Source of the DNA: Malus domestica
Taxonomy: Eukaryota; Streptophyta; Magnoliopsida; Rosales; Rosaceae
Length of the DNA: 64,000 bases
Direction of reading: 5' to 3'
Assembly: GCF_042453785.1 (NCBI RefSeq)
Contig: NC_091661.1
Location: forward strand, 29,627,501 to 29,691,500
Position numbers and translations under genes: made by a program. The notes under the pieces were generated by a model that was given only the letters and a program-made list of their open reading frames with translations, did no database searches and was not told the DNA's origin. Below are positions 10,906 to 22,867 of this stretch, piece after piece; position 1 is the first letter of the stretch, and each line of letters starts with the position of its first letter.

Positions 10906-11049
10906 GGGGAAGTCTGGCGGTGCTCTGATCCGGCGAACAGCAGCACGGAGAGATTGAAGATCTTTGACGACGAAAGCCATATCATCAGCTTCAGCATGGT
11001 GGGCGGGGACCACCGGCTGTCGAACTACAGGTCGGCATCAACAGAAACT
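10906..11049 (+). pseudogene. Captured fragment of PYR/PYL-type ABA receptor
   Basis: The frame continues as SSTERLKIFDDESHIISFS and VGGDHRLSNYRS. This is the central part of PYL receptors, around the latch-loop HRL motif and the following NYRS strand. The conserved GLPAxTSTERL context is partly altered (SDPANSSTERL). Only about 40 residues are present, so the START-fold pocket is incomplete. It joins the NTT piece through a 24-bp sequence repeated from 10827-10850 at 10906-10929. No stop interrupts the join. Confidence 0.8.
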
Positions 11050-11235
11050 CTGGTCAGACGCGATACAACTCCAGTTGCGGATGATTCATCGACTGGCTTA
11101 TCTGATGCAATACCTGCTCCAGCGTGCAATGCAATGATTTTCGAAGCACTTTCTGCCTCGACAAATCCTAATGCATTGGACACTAGTGCTATTGCTAGCT
11201 TTATTGAGGGAAGAGTGAAAGGAAGTGAGTGCTAA
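11050..11235 (+). pseudogene. Captured fragment of TRB / single-Myb-histone factor
   Basis: The last third of the fused frame contains NAMIFEALSASTNPNALDTSAIASFIEGR. This matches the start of the H1/H5 globular domain in plant telomere-repeat-binding (TRB/SMH) proteins. The preceding 20-25 residues (VRRDTTPVADDSSTGL...) could be the linker between Myb and H1/H5 domains. The Myb domain and the rest of the globular domain are missing. The frame closes at a TAA just after GSEC. Confidence 0.7.
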
Positions 11236-11945
11236 AGGAGCAGTAACAGAATAATTAAAGCAGAAATTAAGGTGGAAAGAGACAGATAGCGTGTAATAGA
11301 AAAGAGAAAAGAAAAAGTTGAAACGGGTTGTGTTGGTGAGGAAAAGAGGAAGGCTTTCCTCCAGTACGCCACTTTCTCTGCTTTTGTGTTGGTGAGGAAA
11401 ACATATTACTTTACTGAATCAAAGACTCTCACAGCTATGCAGTAAGCACTACTGTTGTGGATACAGCTATGCAGTTAACATTACCGTTGTGGATACAACT
11501 ATGCAGTCAACAATTATTTCTAGAGGAAGCCATAACCTTCACCCAGATCGACAGTAGAGAGGAAAAAGATAAAGCTTCCTATTATTATTCTATCATGATT
11601 CTTTTTTGCCAGGTGAAGAGACAGAGAGAATGCGGTGGAAAAGCAAAAACATAGCATAAAAAACAAAAGCAAAGCAGAAAGCAAAAGCAAAAAAAGGAAA
11701 TGGCGTTATTCCCTTGTCTGTCATCTGCCAAAAGAAAGAAAAATAAAGAGAAAGCAAAAGGGAGGCACATGGGGACACTGCAAAAGCAAGGAATAAACAC
11801 CCCACCAGAATGATGTAATTTGTTTTTCTTATTTTTCAGAGGCATCTGTATAACCCCATCAGAGGGTAATAAAAAAAAAAAGGCAAAGCCCAAAATAAAT
11901 GGACTGGAATGTTGTGTGAATGGTGAAGGCCCATAAGCCCAAAAT
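11236..11945 (+). other. Internal spacer of element A, partly shared with C
   Basis: Direct repeats 'gtggataca(g/a)ctatgcagt' occur at 11457-11505. A purine-rich, lysine-codon-like tract (aaagcaaaagcaaa) spans 11630-11760. The phrase 'tgcaaaagcaaggaataaacacc' at 11779-11801 is shared with element C (25745-25767 and 25772-25794). No protein family is recognised. Confidence 0.6.
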
Positions 11946-12610
11946 AGCACCAACCAGGTGATCAAAAGTACGTCCAGTACTACAAAAAATTATTCGGCAC
12001 CCTGCCGCTACTATCACCAACCAGGTGATCAAAAGTACGCCCAGTACTCCAAAATTATTCGGCACCATGCCGCTACTATCACCAACCAGGTGATCAAAAG
12101 TACGCCTAGTACTCCAAAATTATTCAGCACTCTGCCGCTATTATCATCAACCAGTTGATCAAAAGTACGTCCAGTACTTCAAAATTATACATGAGCATTA
12201 GTCATGTCAATTATACATATACATTCATGAGCATTACTCATGTCAATCATAAACATTCATGAGTATTACTCATATTAATCATACATAAACATTCATGAGC
12301 ATCACTCATGTCAACATCTATGAGCATCACTCATGTCAACATCCATGAGCATCACTCATGTCAATCAGCTTCAAAAACTTCATTTACAGAGCTCTAGTTT
12401 CAAAAGCTTCATTTACAGAGCTCTAGCTTCGAAAGTTTCATTTACAAAAGCTCTAGCTTCAAAAGCTTCATTTACAGAGCTTCAGCTTCAAAAGCTTTAT
12501 TTACAAAAGCTCTAGCTTCAAAAGCTTCATTTACATAGCTCTAGCTTCAAAAGCTTCATTTACAGAGCTCCAGCTTCAAAGCTTCACTTGCAAAGCTTTA
12601 CCTACAAAGC
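11946..12610 (+). repeat. Three adjacent tandem-repeat blocks of element A
   Basis: Block 1 (about 11950-12187) has four units of about 61 bp (accaggtgatcaaaagtacg ... gccgctactatc). Block 2 (about 12188-12365) repeats 'atgagcatcactcatgtcaa' and similar; each unit holds the palindrome catgagcatcactcatg. Block 3 (about 12365-12610) repeats 'cttcatttacagagctctag' at about 30-bp spacing. The same three blocks in the same order occur in element C at 25988-26560. Confidence 0.85.
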
Positions 12611-13175
12611 TTCAGTGCAGGGTATACAAATACCGCCTCCAAACAACCGCCACTTTGGCCCGTACATGGATTCAATTTGAAGTCTCTAGCCAACATACTC
12701 TATTGACCAAAGACTTGGGGGATTATATTATGTACCATATATTGGGCCTCAACTGGGCCTCATGAAAAATACTTGGGGAACTCTAGCCCATTATTCATGT
12801 ATTGAGGATTGAGCCCTTATTCAATAAAAGGGACTCCCTCACCATCATTAGAAAGCATCGCCGCCTACTGAGCAACCGCCTCGTCGCGATCATCAACTCT
12901 AGCCCATACTTATGTATTAAGGAGCGAACCCTTATTATATAAAAGGGACTCCCTCACCTTCAAACACCACAAGCCGAGCCAACCAAGGTAACATAAGCCA
13001 CAAGCCGAGCAGCCTCGCAACTTGTGCTATTTCTAGTTGAGCATCATTTCACTTCAAGCACCGCCTCATATCGAGTACCAGTTCAAGACAACATTTAGTT
13101 ACTTCGGCCCACACATGGACTGAATTTCAAGTCTCCAGCCAAAAGACTCTCTTGACTGAAGACTTGGGGGACTAT
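12611..13175 (+). repeat. U3-like TATA modules and purine tract of element A
   Basis: Two modules (about 12780-12850 and 12898-12962) read 'tagcccat...atgtattgagga...cccttatt...ataaaagggactccctcacc'. They resemble the LTR's own promoter core (gagcccttattctataaaag). A direct repeat 'acatggattcaatttgaagtct...agacttgggggatta' near 12665-12724 is echoed at 13113-13175. The second instance ends in the polypurine tract gacttggggga. Confidence 0.7.
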
Positions 13176-13522
13176 TATTTATACCATACTTAGGGCCTCC
13201 GTAGTTAGACCTCATATAAATACTTGGGGGACTTAAATGTAATTATGTAATAAAAGAATGGGCAAATATGTAATAAGTGAGGAGCCCTTATTCTATAAAA
13301 GAACTCCTCACCCTCACAATTAGGGGAGGCCAATTTCTTAGGCCAATTCATAGGCTCTCTCACCCTCAGAAGCTCTCTCTCTCTCCCTCAGAAATACAAT
13401 ATCAGTGTGGACGTAGCCCAAACCTTGGGGTGAACCACGATACATTTTGTGTTATTTACATTTCTTGCAGATTCACGGTCGGATTTATGTTATTCCAAGA
13501 CCTCTGGTTTTGTGCATCAACA
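13176..13522 (+). repeat. 3' LTR of element A
   Basis: 347 bp, from tatttatacc (5' TG changed to TA) to catcaaca. It contains ctataaaag and the conserved tail 'cagtgtggacgtagcccaaa ... gatacat'. It is uninterrupted, unlike the 5' LTR of the same element. Confidence 0.85.
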
Positions 13523-13604
13523 CATGGCATTACTAAATTGCATGTATTTTCGTGAATTTGTTCCAAGCATTTATTTTTGTTTAAAAGTATGAAATTGATA
13601 TATA

Positions 13605-15004
13605 GGGTAGCGTTTGGTACAAAGACGGGATGGAACGGTACAGAACAAGACGGGATGGAATGGAACGGAACGAAACAGAGGTTTCATGCTATGTTTGGTA
13701 CGTATAGGATGAAATGGACAATTGTCCTGTTCCTCATTTGGTACACGCAGGACGGAATAGAACGAAGGACTAAATGACAAACTTACCCATGTTTCGTTGA
13801 TTCCATCAACTCAGCCTCATGAATTTTTTGCAAAACTTGGATTTTTTTACAGCCGTATATACGAAGGTGGAGTGAAGGTAAAGCAGAGAAATTTTGCATC
13901 TCTTCGACTTCAATGGTTATGCAGAGAATAAACTTGATGCAGATCTAAGATCTCATCTGCATCCCTGCCATTCCTTCCTCTATATATTACCTTCCCATCA
14001 CTTCCTTCTTCCTCCATTGGTCCATCCAGTGGCGGATATAGGAAATAATATTAGGGAGGTCAGTAAGAATAGCGCACAGCGCGCAAATTTTTTATACTAG
14101 AAATAACATGCATATTGCCATTTCATCGAGTCTTCGTAGGCCTAAAGTCATTTGAAAATGTATACTACAAACATGTTAATGTATGCAAGGGGCAGCACCT
14201 AAGGTATTCACGGACATTCATCGGGTTTTGGTAGGCTTGAAGTCAGTCAAAGGGCAAGTATGAAGCCAACTCTAATCTTTAAAAGGGCAACACTCAAGGT
14301 ATCTATGGACATTCACCGAAGTTCGGAAAGTCAGCACCTAAGTTATCTATGAACGTTCATCGAAATTCGGGGGGTCAGCTGACCCCCATGCCCCTTAATG
14401 GATTCGCCAGTGGGTCCATCCTCACCCTATCACCGAAAAATTCTCAAATTCCTTCGCAAACCCAATTTCTCTTCCCCTCAAAGTTCATTCCATCTTTCAA
14501 GGAGTCTGAGATTTGGGGTTATTCTTAGACACAGATTTTACAAGGAAAATGCTTCACTGAAGCTCATCGACACTGGTGCCCAACTCATGGATGCCACATT
14601 CCAAAGGTTCAACATTTTCCGATCAGCAACCGGAAATGGTGCTGCAAATCCCGCGGGGAAAAGGAGGCGGTGGAGGATCTGGAGATTAAGGAGGGGGAAG
14701 GGAGGCAGTGGAGGATTTAGTAGTGATGGAGGCCCGGGAGAGAAGGGATATGAAAGAGGGGGTAGCAGATTAGGTTTGTTTTTGTGATTTAGACAGTGTA
14801 ATTAACGAAAAAGATATATAAGGGGCATTTTTGTTTAAAAAATTATAATTTTGTGTTCCACGGGGTAGAACGAGTCGTTTCAGGGGAAGGATAGAACAAA
14901 AATTTAACTAAAATCCGTTTCACAGGACATTGCGTCCCACTCTTTTTGGCGCACCAAACGTAGAACGAGCGCGTTCCGTCTCATCCCATGTATCAAACGG
15001 TACC
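13605..15004. mobile_element. TIR DNA element with internal genic-looking sequence and nested hAT
   Basis: The left end gggtagcgtttggtacaaaga and the right end, read backwards, ggtaccgtttgataca form imperfect terminal inverted repeats. TA flanks each side. The end regions match the shorter element at 47033-47334. The middle (about 13890-14780, without the nested hAT) shows coding-like sequence on the plus strand. It includes a Ser/Pro-rich N-terminal-like part and a glycine-rich part near 14650-14760, but no family is recognised. This could be a captured host-gene piece, as in Pack-type elements; that is inference. Confidence 0.6.
14027..14412. mobile_element. Non-autonomous hAT-like element
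   Basis: 386 bp with ends CAGTGGCGGAT and, reversed, CACTGGCGAAT. It is flanked by a perfect 8-bp duplication, ggtccatc (14019-14026 and 14413-14420). The 8-bp duplication and CA(G/C)TGGCG ends are hAT hallmarks. The interior has no transposase. It is nested in the 13605-15004 element and so is younger. Confidence 0.85.
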
Positions 15005-15351
15005 TAAAAGAATCGTCTAATCGTTTAGATATGAGATAACAGTTGAACAAGCGATTCATGAATGCACCCTGATTGGACGAGCCAATTACTCGAACGCGTT
15101 CGGTCTATTTTTTGAGCAAAAGTCACAACGTTTATCTTTCTTTCTTGAAATTTTTGGCCCACATCACTCTTTCCTTCCTAGACGTCCATTTCAATCATGC
15201 AACTTGCATGAAACCCCGTCTTTTTGTCCTCAATTGCGAAGAGAAAAATTCCATTATAGGCGACCAAACGGGCGCCCCCTAATTGCTAGATCAACCTGAT
15301 CTACTAGGTTTTACCTTATCCATAATAAAATAGTGAGCTGGCTTGACCAAG

Positions 15352-15525
15352 AGAGATTTTTCAGTGTAATCGAAACACGAGATTGGTATATCACTTATTA
15401 TTATACAAATAATGAAATATGTGTATTTAAAAAATGTATAACTTAAAAAATAAAAAAATTCACTACTTATACAAAAATACGTAATGTACCATTCGTGTTT
15501 CGATCACAATAAAAAATTTCTCCTT
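15352..15525. repeat. MITE, single copy of the palindrome family
   Basis: It begins gagagatttttcagtgtaatc and ends cgatcacaataaaaaatttctc, with 'tatacaaataatgaaatatgtg' inside. It is the same family as the arms at 6652-7000. Confidence 0.7.
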
Positions 15526-16267
15526 GATAAAAAAATAAAAGAGTGAGCTGGCATTTTGCAGTGACTGCGCAGAGCAGCTTGGATTGTAGTGAGCATAAGA
15601 TGGCTCACATGGTGTTTGCATGGGTGGTTGAAGACGGTCGCATCTTGCATGTTGTTCTTTGCCAATTGCCAACCAGATAGAACGATTGACAGACCAAAGG
15701 ACAAATCTATGTTTGATTACAAATTATTTGACCTTTTACTCATTAATTGTACACTACTCGTTTGATCTTGTTATTTAAAGATTTGATCGTTATGGTGTAC
15801 TTGTTTATAGGTACATGTCTATTTTTGTCAATATTTTGCTTCCAATTTTCCATTTTTATCATGTTATTCGAGAAACAAATATATTTGCGGATTAATTAGG
15901 TCTTTCAGCCATCTTAAACCTAATCATTGTATTTGGTTTGAGAAACGTTAGGTATAACAAAATTTATAATTCAAAAATGTGTCACCAATAAAAAATAAGT
16001 ATGTTATCAACACTTAAGTAATAATTTAATCATCAACTTTCTTGTCATTCGATTTACAAAATTTGTACAAATTTAGTCTTCCTAAATTACCCATTTGGTT
16101 TTTCAATTTTTCATTGTGTGGTTTATAAATTTTAACAAGTTGTTTAATCCTTGAAAATCAAGTGCTAACAAAGGTATGTACTTTTTGCAATAAGCACTTC
16201 AAATGTTTTTTACAAGATTTACATGCATTTTTTATTTTTTACTAATGATTGGTTCTTGCAATAAGCA
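15526..16267. other. Intergenic spacer
   Basis: AT-rich sequence with short open frames only. No gene, RNA or element is recognised. Confidence 0.4.
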
Positions 16268-16276
16268 CTCCAAATA

Positions 16277-16475
16277 GGAAAGAGATCATCTCCGGATCTC
16301 TTCCACCAATGCCACATGATCAAGTGATTCGGATCCTTAAAATTTGATCAAACGGCTAAAAACATGGGTCTCCTTTAAAAGTTATAATAACTTTAGCCGT
16401 TGGTTCAAATTTCAAGGGTCCAGATCACTTGATCTGGTGGCCTTGGTGGAAAAAATCCGGAGATTATCTATTTCC
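16277..16475. mobile_element. MULE-type MITE with 9-bp target duplication
   Basis: The sequence is a nearly complete inverted repeat: ggaaagagatcatctccgga at the left pairs with tccggagattatctatttcc at the right. It is flanked by a perfect 9-bp duplication, ctccaaata (16268-16276 and 16476-16484). A 9-bp duplication points to a Mutator-like transposase. Confidence 0.85.
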
Positions 16476-16724
16476 CTCCAAATATACCTTAACATTTTAA
16501 TTAGTAAACCTGGCTCGTTTGTTAGGCTGGATGAGATTGGGCATTAGAGATATGATTGAATTAGCAAAGACTTATAAGACATAGCTTGTAACCCATGTAT
16601 AAAGATAAGTTAGATAACCCACTTTATGTGAATTCATAGCCTATCAGTCCAATTCTGTCAATCTTACATTTTAATACAATAAACAACAGAGTGAACTCAA
16701 ATATTTTTTAATTGCGCACAACTT

Positions 16725-17926
16725 ATTCCTTTCAGCCCATCAAACGGGCCAAAGCTATTGTAAGTGTAACGAGTAATTATAGTTAAGGAAAAACTAATGA
16801 AAATGGCTTGAAAACTTTGAGTTTTAATGAAAAACCATACACTAACTTTATTTAATAATAATGACAAAATAAATAAATAAATAACATAACATAACATAAA
16901 AAATAAAAATCGCGAACAGTAACGTCTGTAAAGAAGCAACTGTCATTCATTGCTTCCCCGGCTGGACCAAGAAAAATCGATGGGTTTGTGATTTTTGTGT
17001 CTGTTTCAGTTGTCGCCATGATTAATATCGACTTCTGTTTTCTTCTTCTTCTCAATATCATTTGTGTAGCATGATAGCATCCCCTACCCACCCATCCAAA
17101 ACTCCATCAGACCCATATTTGATCCAAGATGCTAGAAGACATTACTAGCAATAGATTACAACAAAACCAAGCTAATTTTACCTCCTCTTTTCAAAGGTTG
17201 TAGTTCGATTCCATTAGAGCAACTCTCACCGAGAACCCCTGCTTGGATTATCCTACTTCCCATTACATAATTTAACATGCAATGGTACCATAGGGATCCC
17301 CAGCTTGCGCATGTCTTGTATTTGGTGGTTTGGGGTCTCAATTAAATTGGAATTTGTCGTGATGGTGCTTGGAGTTCTTTTTGGCTATGGTGGTTTAGAG
17401 AGAAGGCAGAGAGTTCGAAAAGAGAGAGAGAGAGAGAGAGTTCTTGAGTGTTCACGGGGGAAAAGGAAAAAAAAGAAAGAAAAGGGAAGAAAAGAGAGTG
17501 GGCCGGGTTACAAACACAATACAATGATGTAGTATTGTTAAGTTTCATAAACAGTGTAGTAAATTTCATAAACAGTGCAGTAAGTTTCATAAACAGTATC
17601 GTAAGTTTTATAAATAGTGTAAAAGTTTCATAAACAGTGTGAGGACGCATGGGTCCTCACGTCAAATTTTTTTTAATATTAAAATTATATCATTTTTATT
17701 AAAATTTAAGTTCTATTGTCATTTTTATTAAAATTTAAAGATTTTTCATTAAAATTTAAGTTTTTTTTAATTAAATAAAGTTTAGCATGATTTTTGACTT
17801 AATCCAAATACTTTTCATGAAGGCTCCCTGTAATTAATTGTCTAAAAGGGTCAAAGTCACAACATATTCCTTTTTTTCAACCCATCAAACGGGCCAGAGC
17901 TATTGCAACGAGAAATTATAATTAAA
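16725..17926. repeat. Roughly 60-bp direct repeats flanking a 1.07-kb segment upstream of CFIm25
   Basis: The sequence 'cccatcaaacgggcca(a/g)agctattg...taattat(a)gttaa' occurs at 16725-16787 and 17863-17926. The segment between holds a 'gaaaactttgagttttaatg' repeat fragment (16789-16850, related to 34941-35093) and a (GA)n run at 17421-17440. It also holds a tandem array at about 17535-17640 of five units of about 20 bp (agtttcataaacagtgtagt). No gene is recognised in it. Confidence 0.65.
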
Positions 17927-17994
17927 TCTCTCCCCGTCTCCGCTCTCTCCCACCTCTATTTCCACCGATCGCCGTCGAAGATTACAGACGGTAG

Positions 17995-20445
<2,451 letters not shown>

Positions 20446-21097
20446 TGAAGAAGGAATTATGAAGTTACCGTGATATCACTATTCAGTATACTGAAGATCA
20501 CGTCTGGACATCATTGCGTGGATACCTAAACTCAAGACCGGATATTATTCTTATAACTGAACTTAAGTTGGTTAGTATGAGATCCTTCAGTTTATCCAGA
20601 TGAACGAAGCATATCTTGTGGTCTGTTTTGTTCATCTATGTTTGTTTATGATCGTATTTGCTAATGCGTTTTGCATTACTCTTGAAACTTTGTCTGAACA
20701 GTGGTTGCGCTGTGCAAGTTCTTGTTTCTTAGCTAGAAGGTTTGTTAGTTACTTTAGACACCGGGAGTCGTACAATGTTGTCTGAGTTATGTTTTCAGAT
20801 TCTCAATATTTGAGATTTTGTACGATAACTTGTTCTGCTTTTCTGTAACGATGGGTAGGAGATGTATGTGCTTACTTCTTAGAATGTACCTAACTACTGT
20901 CTTAACTTTGTGTAATGGTGGGTAGGCGATGGACGCGTTCCCATAGGATTCTTATCGGTTTCATTCTGTTGGGAGCCATGTGGCATGTAATCATCGTTGT
21001 AGAATTCGTCTTTGATCAGTAAAATTCTTCCTTTTTTCAAGAAGTGTATTATTTCTTCATATGGTTTTACGAAATGCTGCATATTTTGAGTGAATAG
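20446..21097. other. Spacer between convergent CFIm25 and PPR genes
   Basis: This holds the 3' untranslated regions of both genes. The two genes converge with about 650 bp between stop codons. No element is recognised. Confidence 0.5.
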
Positions 21098-22867
21098 CTA
21101 TTCTTTTTGAGGCTCACATTGGTTTGAAGTGAATCTAATTTGTTCTACCTTCTCTCTATATTTTGAGTGGCTTTCGATGTCGGGCTCCTGGGTTCCATTA
21201 GAGGCATAAACATGACTGCGTCCTGTGTTCTTCCAAATCTTCTTTTCTTCCATTTTCTCTCTTGCACTTTGAGCCTCTGGCCATTGCCCTGCCGAGGCAC
21301 GCATGTTAGCCAAGAGGACATAAACCCCGGATTCGTCTGTTTCCAACTCAGTAGCCTTCTCGATCACTTCCTCTGCCAACTTAAGGTGACTAGTTTCTCT
21401 GCAACCCCCAAGCAATGTTCCCCATATAGCAATGTCGGGGTTATACGGCATTTCCTTCACCATACGTAGTGCTTCCTCCACCCGACCATTTCGGCTCAGC
21501 AAATCGATTAGGCAGCCAAAATGCTCAAGCTTTGGCACAATCCCAAATTCTTTATCCATGGAATGGAAGATTCTTTCGCCTTCTTCTACCAAGCCTCCAT
21601 GGCTACAAGCGAAGAGAGCAGCGGTGAACGTGAAGTCATTCGGCTTCAACCCTTCCTTCTGCATCAATGAGTATATCTTGACGGCATCTTCTGCTCTTCC
21701 GTGGATAGCGACCGATCTAATCATAACATTCCAACAAAATACATCCCTCTTTCCTATCTTGATAAAAAGAGCAAACGCTCTGTTTATGTCCCCGCACTTC
21801 GCATACATGTCGATAAGGGCAGTCCCTGAAATGGTTCCGAAACGAGACCAATCTTCTATCAAGCTGTGTGTCCATTTTCCGAAATCTAGGGCACCCAAGT
21901 GGGAACAAGCTGACAGAACCGAAACAAATGTATATCCATCCGGAACCACACCTTCCGAATGCATTTGCACAAAAACATCCAATGCTTCTTCATATTGTCT
22001 ATGCTGGTTGTAACTTGATATCATACTGTTCCAAGACACCACATTCTTGCACGGCATTGTGTTGAAAAACTTTCTTGCCGTTCTAAGGTCTCCGGCATTG
22101 GCATATACTCCGATCATCAATGTCCACGAGATGACATCCTTTTCCGGCATCCTCTCAAACAAATCACTTGCACTGCCTACATCTCTTACTTCAGCATAAC
22201 CGGAAATCATAGAATTCCATGAAACGACGTCCTTGTCAGGCATATCATCGAACAACTTTCTCGCACTCTGAACATCACCACCGCTCGCATACCGTGAGAT
22301 CATGCGGTTCCACAATTCTACAGGTTTCACACGCATATAATCGAACACCTTGCGGGCATCATTCAAAGACCTATAATTTACAACACCAGAGTCGCAGGAA
22401 TCCAGCATTTTAACATACATATTGAAAAGGGCATTAGCAACCGCCAGATTTGACTCGAACCCATGCTTTACAATATGGCACTGCACTTGTTTTCCTTTTC
22501 CGTACCAACCCAATTTAGAGCAGGAGTTCAAGACATATGGGTAGGTGAAGTTATGGGGTTTGATTCCTCTCAGAGGCATTTCATCAAACACTGAGACGCA
22601 TTGATCGAACGGACCGTTGATATCGTACCCTCTGATCATGGCGTTCTGAATCACAATGTTGTTACTGAGTTGAGGACCCAGTTGGGAAAATATGAGATTG
22701 GGATACTCCATGGATCCAAACTCGGTGCTCCGCCGGAGAAATTTTGAGAAAATTTGGATGTTTTGGTTGAGAGAGGTAGTAACAATGAGGACATGGATTT
22801 GCTTCAACTGTTTGAACGTGCATTGTGGTAATAGTTTCGAAAGAGTGAACTCTAAGGAACCTCGCAT
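21098..22867 (-). CDS. PLS-class pentatricopeptide repeat protein with E domain
   Basis: One exon of 589 codons from the ATG at 22867. It shows tandem PPR motifs: NAMIRGYDINGPFDQCVSVF, VELWNRMISRYASGGDVQSA, VVSWNSMISGYAEV, VISWTLMIGVYANAGDLRTA, then the G-LKPNDFTFTAALFACSHGGL pattern. An E/E+ region follows (WGTLLGGCR, GVYVLLANMRASAGQW). There is no DYW domain. Such proteins bind single-stranded organelle RNA, and E-class members usually take part in C-to-U editing with a partner deaminase. The N-terminus could be a weak organelle transit peptide. The exact RNA target cannot be read by eye. Length and lack of introns are usual for the family. Confidence 0.93.
   Translation of the reverse strand: MRGSLEFTLSKLLPQCTFKQLKQIHVLIVTTSLNQNIQIFSKFLRRSTEFGSMEYPNLIFSQLGPQLSNNIVIQNAMIRGYDINGPFDQCVSVFDEMPLRGIKPHNFTYPYVLNSCSKLGWYGKGKQVQCHIVKHGFESNLAVANALFNMYVKMLDSCDSGVVNYRSLNDARKVFDYMRVKPVELWNRMISRYASGGDVQSARKLFDDMPDKDVVSWNSMISGYAEVRDVGSASDLFERMPEKDVISWTLMIGVYANAGDLRTARKFFNTMPCKNVVSWNSMISSYNQHRQYEEALDVFVQMHSEGVVPDGYTFVSVLSACSHLGALDFGKWTHSLIEDWSRFGTISGTALIDMYAKCGDINRAFALFIKIGKRDVFCWNVMIRSVAIHGRAEDAVKIYSLMQKEGLKPNDFTFTAALFACSHGGLVEEGERIFHSMDKEFGIVPKLEHFGCLIDLLSRNGRVEEALRMVKEMPYNPDIAIWGTLLGGCRETSHLKLAEEVIEKATELETDESGVYVLLANMRASAGQWPEAQSAREKMEEKKIWKNTGRSHVYASNGTQEPDIESHSKYREKVEQIRFTSNQCEPQKE

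Larger units (their letters stand above)
9536..13522 (+). mobile_element. Non-autonomous gene-capturing LTR retroelement 'A'
   Basis: The element runs from TGTTTATACC (9536) to CATCAACA (13522). It is flanked by a perfect 5-bp duplication, catgg (9531-9535 and 13523-13527). The 5' LTR is 9536-10180 (enlarged by an internal inverted piece) and the 3' LTR is 13176-13522. A primer-binding site starts just after 10180 (tttgacgccgtctgtggg) and a purine tract (gacttggggga) precedes 13176. No gag, protease, integrase or reverse transcriptase is visible. The interior instead holds fragments of three host genes (10432-11235), a purine-rich stretch, and tandem-repeat blocks shared with element C. The PBS motif is the one I associate with Tat-type Gypsy elements, so mobilisation by such a partner is inferred. 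Confidence 0.85.

Noticed and set aside
16852-17091. Minus-strand frame MATTETDTKITNPSIF...
   Set aside because: Looks protein-like for about 35 residues but then runs into AT-rich sequence; no family recognised and no splice structure found.
17170-17200. B-box-like 'ggttgtagttcgattcc'
   Set aside because: No matching A-box, tail or flanking duplication, so a SINE or tRNA cannot be supported.
21167-22413. Plus-strand frames across the PPR gene
   Set aside because: Antisense shadows of the PPR frame.
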